Of a stretch of 9,709 nucleotides of DNA, positions 1 through 4,951 are shown piece by piece (position 1 is the stretch's first letter; each line of letters starts with the position of its first letter). A program made the translations under genes and the position numbers. Below the pieces are notes generated by a model. That model saw only the letters and a list, made by a program, of their open reading frames with translations, did not search any database and was not told the DNA's origin. Source of the DNA: an uncultured Bacteroidales bacterium (GTDB lineage: Bacteria > Bacteroidota > Bacteroidia > Bacteroidales > UBA932); NCBI GenBank assembly GCA_900546395.1, contig URDD01000081.1, positions 1 through 9,709 on the forward strand, read 5' to 3'.

Positions 1-978
1 GCTCAGGAAGACCGACTGTCCCTTGGTCTTGAATGAGGACAACTCACTATAGAAAGTCTGGCCATTGAAAACAACTTCATAAAAATAATAGTATTGGGTA
101 TCCTGGGATAACCCGCCTACTTTTATAATAAAGTCATTTCCCTGGAACTTGGTATATTCGACCTTGCCGTCATTTTCATAAATAGTCAAATCACCTGACT
201 TGCCATAATAAACAGTAATCTTAAGGTCAAAACTTTTCTTGGAAACTGTACCATTAAAGTTGGCCGATACTTTTGAAACCTCTCCTAAGTTAAGAGTTAC
301 AGGACACAAAGGCTTGATTGGTACTGTAATCTCTGTCCCGTCCTTCAGTGTGAGGTGGAGACTCGTCTCGTCATGTGTAACTGATTGGAACATAGATTCT
401 CCATCTGCACCTGCCGGTCCCTGTGGACCGGTAGCCTGACCTAACTCCTCCCATGAAGATCCGTTGTCATAGGATACATACCATTTCCCGTTTTCTATTT
501 TCAACTGAGGGGTAATACCTGGTCTGCCACCGGCTTCTCCCTGACCATCAGCGATTACCTTATGACCGCTGTCATCAAGAAGCCAGTCTCCGTTCAGAGT
601 CCAGTAGTAGATGCCGTCAGTATCCTGTCTCACGCCAATAATCGGAGTCTGACCGTCTTTTCCATCCTGACCGTTTTGGCCGTCCTTGCCATGGTAGATA
701 GTAATCGGTTCAGCCTTTGCAAAGGTTATTGTATAACCAATGACTTTTCCTGCGCTTTTTATTGGAGTCACATTGGTTATGTAATCTTTGTTTGCCTCAG
801 CATTTACCAAAGTCTGTAGGGCCTCAATGTTGGTATTCATCTGTTTACACAATTCCTCCAGTGCAGTCACTCTCTTATCCAGGGAATCAATATTGCTCCA
901 CAAGTCGCTTGGGTCAAATTTGCCGCATCCGACTGACATTAATAATATGGAGCAGCATAAAAGCAAAACTTTCTTCAT
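1..978 (-). CDS. DUF4988 / PL29-N-terminal-type surface lipoprotein, collagen-like (3' end off window)
   Basis: The reading frame stays open for 326 codons to the left edge, so the C-terminus is missing. The N-terminus MKKVLLLCCSILLMSVGC is a lipoprotein signal with Cys18 as the likely lipidated residue; Ser at -3 makes the lipobox slightly atypical. Residues about 25-60 form a heptad-like coiled coil (LWSNIDSLDKRVTALEEL...). Two Gly-x-x collagen-like stretches follow, GKDGQNGQDGKDGQ (about 97-110) and GPQGPAGADGE (about 184-194), with Trp/Tyr-rich beta segments between them (DGIYYWTLNGDW, KWYVSYDNGSSW). Residues about 225-320 resemble a fibronectin-III-like beta domain. This order matches Bacteroidetes proteins annotated DUF4988 or 'PL29 family lyase N-terminal domain', which are generally cell-surface lipoproteins. 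No catalytic domain is visible here, so no enzymatic role can be assigned. The start at 978 fits the signal peptide and the A-rich, SD-less upstream sequence. Confidence 0.85.
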   Translation of the reverse strand, partial: MKKVLLLCCSILLMSVGCGKFDPSDLWSNIDSLDKRVTALEELCKQMNTNIEALQTLVNAEANKDYITNVTPIKSAGKVIGYTITFAKAEPITIYHGKDGQNGQDGKDGQTPIIGVRQDTDGIYYWTLNGDWLLDDSGHKVIADGQGEAGGRPGITPQLKIENGKWYVSYDNGSSWEELGQATGPQGPAGADGESMFQSVTHDETSLHLTLKDGTEITVPIKPLCPVTLNLGEVSKVSANFNGTVSKKSFDLKITVYYGKSGDLTIYENDGKVEYTKFQGNDFIIKVGGLSQDTQYYYFYEVVFNGQTFYSELSSFKTKGQSVFLS

Positions 979-1024
979 TGTTATAAATTTTTGTTGTTAA
1001 TAGCATTACTTCTTTATAATGCTG

Positions 1025-1032
1025 CAAAAATA
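1025..1032 (-). promoter_or_regulatory. Bacteroidetes -7 box for the lipoprotein gene
   Basis: On the minus strand the sequence reads TATTTTTG, an exact match to the Bacteroidetes TAnnTTTG -7 element, 46 bases upstream of the lipoprotein start codon. I see no convincing TTTG -33 partner at the usual spacing, which keeps confidence moderate. The same TATTTTTGCAG string occurs upstream of yaaA at 6511-6518. Confidence 0.5.
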
Positions 1033-1060
1033 GAATACTTCGGTAAAATTTTTATAATTT

Positions 1061-1089
1061 ATCACAATCAGCAGTTGCACTGTTGTGAT
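1061..1089 (-). terminator. imperfect inverted repeat, possible terminator of the Gre copy 1 gene or operator
   Basis: Arms ATCACAA(T)CAG and CTGTTGTGAT pair around an 8-base loop with one bulged base. It lies 82 bases beyond the stop of Gre copy 1 and about 30 bases upstream of the lipoprotein -7 box. The flank on the minus strand is AT-rich but has no clean U-tract. It could therefore be a weak terminator for copy 1 or a protein-binding palindrome for the lipoprotein promoter; sequence alone does not decide. Confidence 0.35.
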
Positions 1090-1170
1090 TTATAAGTTTA
1101 ATCGAGGTTATTAGGCTTCAAATTTAGTTGTGAATATTTTAAAACCAAGGGATGAAATATTTGTAAGGGT

Positions 1171-1767
1171 TTATGAAACAGTTACTTGAAAGTAAGAGAT
1201 TAGCCCTGTTTTTTGCTTGTTATGATTCCCGGGTACAAAGAGTATATCCTCGTCAAGGATATTCACAACTTCGCTAAAGAGTACTTGCATGACTGTCATC
1301 CAGTCAAATGTAATGCTTTCGATTCTTAGACGCAAAGTCCCGGAAGGAGTCTGAGCTTCAGCTATTTCACCTTGCTTCTTGCCCATCAATGCTGCCCCGA
1401 TGGGCGATTTCAGTGAAATCTTTCCTGCCTCAAGGTTCATCTCGTGGGGACTGACTATCTCAAATTTCATCCTGGTGTTTGTAGTGAGGTTTGTGAACTC
1501 AACCCGGCTCAGAAGGCAGACACTGTCTTTCGGGAGAGCGTCGGGGGTAATTACGCGTGAATGATCCAGAATTTTCTGCAGGAAACGGATACGGCTGATA
1601 GTTTTCGCCTTAATCCGTCTTGCTTTGCGGTATCCTGCATTCTCGCTGCGGTCTTCCTGTGCGCTGGTTTCAGCAAGGCTTTCCTTTACCTTTGGATAAA
1701 CTACATTGATAAGGTGGTTCAATTCGGATGCAATCTCATCGTGTCTTTGTTTTGATAGATATTCCAT
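1171..1767 (-). CDS. GreA/GreB-family transcription elongation factor, copy 1, with C-terminal extension
   Basis: Residues 1-155 are about 88% identical, by my count, to the plus-strand gene at 3893-4360. The N-terminal coiled-coil hairpin (about 1-75) carries the tip motif DRSENAGY. This retains the two acidic residues (Asp39, Glu42) that in Gre factors reach the RNA polymerase active site through the secondary channel and stimulate cleavage of backtracked RNA. The C-terminal FKBP-like domain includes LEAGKISLKSPIGAALMGKK. Copy 2 stops after SITFD, whereas this copy reads TGG and continues for 43 residues (about 156-198) with no family resemblance, apparently translated former 3' UTR. A Gly-to-Glu change sits just before the tip Asp. 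It lies 51 bases after the glutaredoxin gene and may be co-transcribed with it. The domain is clear; whether the extended protein works is unknown. Confidence 0.85.
   Translation of the reverse strand: MEYLSKQRHDEIASELNHLINVVYPKVKESLAETSAQEDRSENAGYRKARRIKAKTISRIRFLQKILDHSRVITPDALPKDSVCLLSRVEFTNLTTNTRMKFEIVSPHEMNLEAGKISLKSPIGAALMGKKQGEIAEAQTPSGTLRLRIESITFDWMTVMQVLFSEVVNILDEDILFVPGNHNKQKTGLISYFQVTVS
1244..1262 (-). other. perfect 7-bp stem-loop inside the C-terminal extension of Gre copy 1
   Basis: ATATCCT and AGGATAT pair perfectly around a 5-base loop. The hairpin lies in the part of the ORF beyond the ancestral stop position, which suggests it was once a 3' UTR structure. The sequence after it on the minus strand (ACTCTTTG) is a poor U-tract, so terminator function is uncertain. 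Confidence 0.4.
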
Positions 1768-1771
1768 AACT

Positions 1772-1779
1772 CAAATATA
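1772..1779 (-). promoter_or_regulatory. -7-like box TATATTTG immediately before Gre copy 1
   Basis: An exact TAnnTTTG match ends only four bases before the ATG. The same TATATTTGAG string precedes the other Gre copy, so it is conserved between the paralogs. If it is a real promoter, transcription would begin at or next to the start codon and the mRNA would be leaderless or nearly so. No -33 TTTG is evident. It may instead be part of the AT-rich translation-initiation context. Confidence 0.3.
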
Positions 1780-1818
1780 CTTATCTTATATTTGATACAG
1801 CCTGATGCTACGATTGCT

Positions 1819-2142
1819 TCAGCACCCCTTGCCGTCAATACTGCATGAAGCCCCGCTCACCGGCTCATTTTCCTGGCCGTCGTATTTGCAAGGTGAGGTA
1901 AGACCGGCCTCTTCTGCTGAAAAAGTGACGGTGCCGTCTTCAAGCAGGAAGCATGGGATTCCGATATAGCCTTTTTCCTTTACTGGTCCAAATGCTGGAT
2001 TGCTGTCACGTAACCTCAGAAACTCCTTGAGATACTTTGCGTGTGTTCCTATGTCTATAATTTCATATCTGCTGTTTTCAGCTGCCTCGTTTTTAATCCT
2101 GGTGCAGTCAGGGCAGGTGCTCATACCGTAGATTTTTATCAT
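1819..2142 (-). CDS. glutaredoxin-like thioredoxin-fold protein (CPDC)
   Basis: A 107-residue protein that begins MIKIYGMSTCPDC. The beta1 strand leads straight into the redox motif Cys10-Pro-Asp-Cys13, a cis-proline loop is visible in GIPCF (Pro63), and the C-terminus is CSIDGKGC, a cysteine-bearing tail seen in small Bacteroidetes glutaredoxin-related proteins. It should act in the cytoplasm as a thiol-disulfide oxidoreductase; the natural substrate is unknown. An upstream in-frame ATG at 2169 exists, but the start at 2142 is chosen because the fold begins there and the additional residues have no counterpart in the family. It precedes Gre copy 1 by 51 bases on the same strand and may form a two-gene unit with it. 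Confidence 0.85.
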   Translation of the reverse strand: MIKIYGMSTCPDCTRIKNEAAENSRYEIIDIGTHAKYLKEFLRLRDSNPAFGPVKEKGYIGIPCFLLEDGTVTFSAEEAGLTSPCKYDGQENEPVSGASCSIDGKGC

Positions 2143-2174
2143 ATCGCAATACTTTTTCATTATTGTCATTTCAG

Positions 2175-2206
2175 CAAAATTCGCAACTTCATTTTATTTA
2201 TCCAAG
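2175..2206 (-). promoter_or_regulatory. candidate promoter of the glutaredoxin gene
   Basis: On the minus strand CTTG (2206-2203) is followed after 20 bases by GAATTTTG (2182-2175). Each differs by one base from the Bacteroidetes -33 (TTTG) and -7 (TAnnTTTG) elements, and the spacing is normal. The resulting leader would be about 25-30 bases. Confidence 0.4.
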
Positions 2207-2285
2207 AATAGGAGTGTTTTATTTATATGACGCTTATGAAACTTTCCATAATACTTACGAAACGTCGTTTTCATTTTCGTTACGG

Positions 2286-2298
2286 AAGTTTGACACTT
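2286..2298 (+). repeat. IS left terminal inverted repeat
   Basis: AAGTTTGACACTT is the exact reverse complement of the sequence at 3649-3661. The two copies flank the transposase gene, which identifies them as the IS ends. Identity stops on both sides of this 13-bp core. Confidence 0.8.
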
Positions 2299-2319
2299 GA
2301 AAAATTGAATTTATTGCAT

Positions 2320-2338
2320 AGAGTTCGTTGAGAACTCT
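2320..2338 (+). terminator. hairpin plus T-tract inside the IS left end
   Basis: AGAGTTC and GAACTCT pair perfectly around GTTGA and are followed on the plus strand by TTGTTTTTG, the form of an intrinsic terminator. Its position between the left end and the transposase start suggests it limits transcription entering from outside. A possible weak transposase promoter (TTTG at 2343-2346, TGTATTTG at 2362-2369, spacing shorter than normal) lies just downstream. Confidence 0.5.
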
Positions 2339-2392
2339 TGTTTTTGTCAAATTTAATTTTATGTATTTGTAATGTTATATAATGTTTTTATT

Positions 2393-3548
2393 ATGATATT
2401 ACGCTCTGTATCTTCTAAGAATACCACATTGTACTATGTCCAGAAGTCGTTCCGTCAAGAAAATGGCAAGAACGCGACTAAATATGTTGAGCATTTGGGT
2501 AATATAGACCAGTTAAAGGCCAGATTTGGGGAGGATGAATCCTATAGGTGAGGCAAAGAAATATGTAGCCGAATTGACGAGAGCTGAAAAGGAAGCGCAA
2601 AAATCAGTTATTTTCGAGTGCAAACCTACAATGCTCATTACGAAGGGAGAGCAGCGCAGTTATAACGGCGGTTACCTGTTTCTACAGAAGATATATCATG
2701 ACTTGGGCCTCCACAAGATATGCGATACAATATTGAAGAGGCAACATAAGGATTCGAAGAACCATGACATCAAGTACAATCTGAATGAGATATTGTCCAT
2801 GCTTTTGTACACCCGTATTCTATATCCAGGCTCGAAGCTGTCATCATTGGAAGATGCAGGGCGTTTTATTGAACAGCCTCATGTGGAACTTCACCAGATA
2901 TACAGGGCATTGAGCCTGCTGTCCAGGGAGAGCGACTTCATACAGGCGCAGGTGTATAAGAACAGCCTGAAGTTGGGAGAACGCAACACGAAAGTGCTGT
3001 ACTATGACTGCACGAATTATTTCTTTGAGAGCGAGGAGGAGAGCGGACTACGCCAGTACGGACACTCCAAGGAGAACAGGCGACACAACAACGTCGGAGA
3101 AAGAGCTTTCATTACCGTACAGTTATTGAAAAAGTTGAAAGGATATTTTCAGGAGTGGGCTCTTGACTGTAAGGGGTGGCATATTGACGGGAAAGAGGAA
3201 GAGTACGACATAAGCGCATTGAATCCGGCGGAATACCGCGACATTACTTTCCATAAAGACAGGTGGATGATAGAAAACTGCTTCCGTATCATGAAGACTG
3301 ACTTTGAGGCAAGGCCGGTATATCTGCAGAGAGACGATAGGATAAAGGCTCACTTCCTGGCTATACAGGGAGAGGGGTATATCCCTACTTACACCAGAAC
3401 AGACCTCACGAATGCATTGCACGGCTCCGCCGGCTTCAGAACTGACACCCAGATAGTACCAAAACAGAAAATGAGAGAAATAATATCAGCTACGAAGAAC
3501 AGCAGAAGTTCCAAGGAAAAACTTAAGGAAAAGGAGAAAAATATGTAA
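2393..3548 (+). pseudogene. IS1634-family transposase, frameshifted and internally deleted
   Basis: Translation from the ATG at 2393 gives a typical family N-terminus (MILRSVSSKNTT...FGEDE) but ends at a TGA at 2549-2551. Homology continues in the +1 frame from about 2541 (PIGEAKKYVAELTRAEKEA), as expected from a one-base insertion near 2531-2541. The second frame then stays open to 3548. It contains the family segments EQRSYNGGYLFLQ, KVLYYDCTNYFFE, ERAFITVQ, EWALD.KGWH, ENCFRIMKTDFEARPVYL and IPTYTRTDLTNALH. Compared with the usual order, three blocks appear missing without loss of frame: after SKENRR (about 3090), between KDRW and IENCF (about 3265), and after AHFLAI (about 3365). The first block should contain one of the catalytic acidic residues of the DDE nuclease. 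The downstream piece could start at TTG 2526, but an active transposase is unlikely. Deletion positions rest on remembered family order, not an alignment. Confidence 0.8.
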
Positions 3549-3621
3549 AAAAGCACACAGCAGGGTTTATATACCACAAACATATAACAATAAAGTCGGG
3601 CTACAAATCTCTGGAAATGAG

Positions 3622-3640
3622 ATAAGTAGCTCTTATTTTT
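3622..3640 (+). terminator. small hairpin plus T-tract after the transposase
   Basis: ATAAG and CTTAT pair around TAGCT and are followed by four further Ts. This is a weak intrinsic-terminator shape just inside the right end of the IS, in the right place to end transposase transcription. The 5-bp AT-rich stem is marginal. Confidence 0.3.
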
Positions 3641-3648
3641 GCCCAATG

Positions 3649-3661
3649 AAGTGTCAAACTT
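3649..3661 (-). repeat. IS right terminal inverted repeat
   Basis: AAGTGTCAAACTT is the perfect reverse complement of the left-end repeat at 2286-2298. It marks the right boundary of the element. Confidence 0.8.
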
Positions 3662-3864
3662 GAGGAAAATAAAACTAAAATCGGCAACATTATGAAAAGG
3701 ACATTTGCTGCGAGCATAAAACCGATAATCATTATCTTTACAAATTGACTGTCTTTTGACAGACAAGCCTGAATAGATTGTTGACAAGCGGATCTGCCAT
3801 AAAATGGTTCATTCTTGACAATACCTTCATGTGAGAGTGATTCAGTTTTAATCCCTGGATACAT
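3662..3864 (-). pseudogene. possible remnant of a membrane-protein ORF cut by the IS
   Basis: Reading the minus strand from an ATG at 3864 gives about 67 codons (MYPGIKTESLSHEG...) that run into the IS right end. They include a hydrophobic stretch (IMIIGFMLAANVLFIMLPIL) that looks like one transmembrane helix. The frame continues into the IS only by chance (LTLHWAKIR...). I do not recognise a family. On the far side of the IS, minus-strand sequence left of 2286 contains a short basic open stretch (FRKYYGKFHKRHINK...) that could be the other half, but the two cannot be joined confidently because there is no target duplication. The frame also extends upstream to 3894, but that start lies in the Gre copy 2 promoter and is unlikely. 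This interval (3662-3892) holds nothing else I can identify apart from the copy 2 start region. Confidence 0.3.
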
Positions 3865-3880
3865 ATCATTGAAAAATGAG

Positions 3881-3888
3881 TATATTTG
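3881..3888 (+). promoter_or_regulatory. -7-like box TATATTTG immediately before Gre copy 2
   Basis: An exact TAnnTTTG match ends four bases before the ATG at 3893, identical in sequence and spacing to that of the inverted paralog. The shared string AGTATATTTGAG shows that the duplication, or conservation, extends at least this far upstream. A genuine promoter here would give a leaderless or near-leaderless transcript. Confidence 0.3.
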
Positions 3889-3892
3889 AGCC

Positions 3893-4360
3893 ATGGAATA
3901 TTTATCAAAACAAAGATACGACGAGATCGCGGCCGAACTGAACCACCTTATCGATGTCGTCTATCCCAAGGTTAAGGAGAACCTTGCTGAGACAAGCGCA
4001 CAAGGGGACAGGAGCGAGAATGCAGGATACCGCGAAGCAAGGAGGATGCAGGCGAAGACTATCAGCCGTATCCGTTTCCTGCAGAAAGTTCTGGAACATT
4101 CCCGCGTGATTGACCCGGATGCCCTTCCCAAAGACAGAGTTTGTCTTTTGAGCCATGTTGAATTCACGAACCTTTCGACAAATACCAAGATGAAATTCGA
4201 GATAGTCAGTCCTCATGAGATGAATCTCGAAGCTGGAAAGATTTCACTGAATTCCCCGATAGGAGCTGCCTTGATGGGTAAGAAGCCTGGCGAAATAGCT
4301 GAGGCTAAAACTCCATCCGGAACTCTGCGTCTGAGAGTTGAAAGTATCACATTTGACTGA
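3893..4360 (+). CDS. GreA/GreB-family transcription elongation factor, copy 2
   Basis: This 155-residue protein has the normal Gre length. The N-terminal antiparallel coiled coil (about 1-75) has the tip GDRSENAGYREA, which resembles GreB (GDRSENA) more than GreA (GDLKENA) and retains the acidic pair Asp39/Glu42 required for stimulating RNA polymerase transcript cleavage. The C-terminal domain (about 80-155) contains LEAGKISLNSPIGAALMGKKPGE, typical of the FKBP-like Gre domain. It ends SITFD, as expected for the family. It is inverted relative to copy 1 at 1171-1767 and differs from it at about 19 of 155 positions. Because it has standard length and the conserved Gly before the tip Asp, it is the better candidate for the functional copy. 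The start is fixed by alignment with the paralog. Confidence 0.9.
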   Translation: MEYLSKQRYDEIAAELNHLIDVVYPKVKENLAETSAQGDRSENAGYREARRMQAKTISRIRFLQKVLEHSRVIDPDALPKDRVCLLSHVEFTNLSTNTKMKFEIVSPHEMNLEAGKISLNSPIGAALMGKKPGEIAEAKTPSGTLRLRVESITFD

Positions 4361-4386
4361 GGTTAAAGAACTTTATAACAGTATTT

Positions 4387-4420
4387 GTACCTGACGGCGT
4401 ATCATAATGCCGGAGGGTAC
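4387..4420 (+). terminator. stem-loop downstream of Gre copy 2
   Basis: GTACCTGACGGC (4387-4398) pairs with GCCGGAGGGTAC (4409-4420) around a 10-base loop. There are nine Watson-Crick pairs, one T-G wobble and a tandem G-A/A-G mismatch in the middle. It begins 27 bases after the stop codon, so a terminator or mRNA-stabilising hairpin is likely, although no T-tract follows. In copy 1 a related string (TTTGTACC...ATCATAA) is present without this full stem. The rest of 4421-4530 is AT-rich with nothing recognisable. Confidence 0.45.
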
Positions 4421-4530
4421 GTGATGAAATATACGGGTGCTTTAAACAGTTTTTAGTCTAAAAGACAGTAATTCATAGTACCGGCAAAAAGAATTACTCT
4501 ATTTGTTAATTTTAAAAAAAGTTGGATGAT

Positions 4531-4884
4531 ATGAAATCCCCGATAGGCATACAGACGTTCGGTCAGATTATATAGAACGGTTTTGTCTATGTTGACAAGA
4601 CCGATATGGTGTATTCATTGGTTACTGAGGGAAAGAAGGACTTGTTCAAAGGCCTGAAGATAGATTCCATGGAGAAAGACTGGCATCAGTATAAGGTGTT
4701 TCATATTGACTTTAACGGAGTTAATTTCACTGTTACGGGATCATTGGAATCAAGTATAGAAGGCTATATTCACTATTGGGAAAAGGAATATGACCTTATA
4801 CCGGAAGTTGATTTTGAACTCGGTTCCCGATTTGAAAAGATATTGCAAGCCGCTTCCGGAAGAAGCGGACGTGGAAAGTTTTAA
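4531..4884 (+). pseudogene. PF09820-type AAA-ATPase / PD-(D/E)XK protein fragment lacking the P-loop
   Basis: Starting at ATG 4531 the frame reads KSPIGIQTFGQII, then an in-frame TAG at 4573-4575, then NGFVYVDKTDMVYSLVTEGK, the signature N-terminus of the Bacteroidetes 'AAA-ATPase-like / DUF1703' proteins. In intact members the next block is the Walker A region (about ...SRPRRFGKS...). Here EGK is joined directly to KDLFKGLKID, so the P-loop is absent without loss of frame. WHQYKVFHIDFNGVNF and YIHYWEKEYDLIPEVDFELG are recognisable afterwards. The homology ends near ILQAA, before the expected Walker B (LIDEYDKP-like), and an unrelated tail ends at 4884. A stop codon, the lost nucleotide-binding motif and the C-terminal truncation together make it a clear pseudogene. 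An ORF from ATG 4606 is the only uninterrupted part. Confidence 0.75.
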
Positions 4885-4951
4885 TCAGTTGTCACGAACT
4901 TATTGCTGTTTGCATCTTTATCAGACTGATTCAAAAAATTGTCCTTTAAAG

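Larger units (their letters stand above)
2286..3661 (+). mobile_element. IS1634-like (IS4-superfamily) insertion sequence, internally deleted
   Basis: The element is bounded by perfect 13-bp inverted repeats AAGTTTGACACTT (2286-2298) and AAGTGTCAAACTT (3649-3661), giving 1376 bp. It encloses one plus-strand transposase gene with IS1634-type motifs. IS1634-family members are typically nearer 1.8-2 kb, and the missing length agrees with the apparent internal deletions in the transposase. I see no target-site duplication: the bases just outside (TTACGG on the left, GAGGAA on the right) differ. A 7-bp hairpin at 2320-2338 followed by a T-rich tract lies just inside the left end, a common way for an IS to block read-in transcription. 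The element is probably immobile on its own. Confidence 0.8.

Noticed and set aside
239..1000. Several plus-strand ORFs of 66-85 codons over the left edge
   Set aside because: They lie antisense to the clearly coding lipoprotein gene, and their translations look non-protein-like.
2526..2551. Programmed ribosomal frameshift joining the two transposase frames
   Set aside because: There is no slippery A-tract or X-XXY-YYZ heptamer at the junction, and IS1634-type transposases are normally a single frame. A one-base mutation is simpler.
2286..3661. A MITE or a complete active IS
   Set aside because: It still encodes much of a transposase, so it is not a MITE, but the frameshift and missing blocks mean it is not a complete element either.
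3123..3787. Minus-strand ORFs of about 99 and 132 codons across the transposase end and IS right end
   Set aside because: They are antisense to the transposase segments and cross the IS boundary; low-complexity Phe/Ser content indicates chance frames.
3601..3894. Full 97-codon minus-strand ORF beginning MAQIYSFF as an intact gene
   Set aside because: Its start lies in the Gre copy 2 promoter/start region and its last 20 or so codons are IS sequence. Only the middle (3662-3864) could be a real remnant.
4790..4951. N-terminal 54-residue extension of the outer-membrane protein
   Set aside because: The extension overlaps the AAA-ATPase pseudogene and has no homologous look; a canonical signal peptide starts at 4952.
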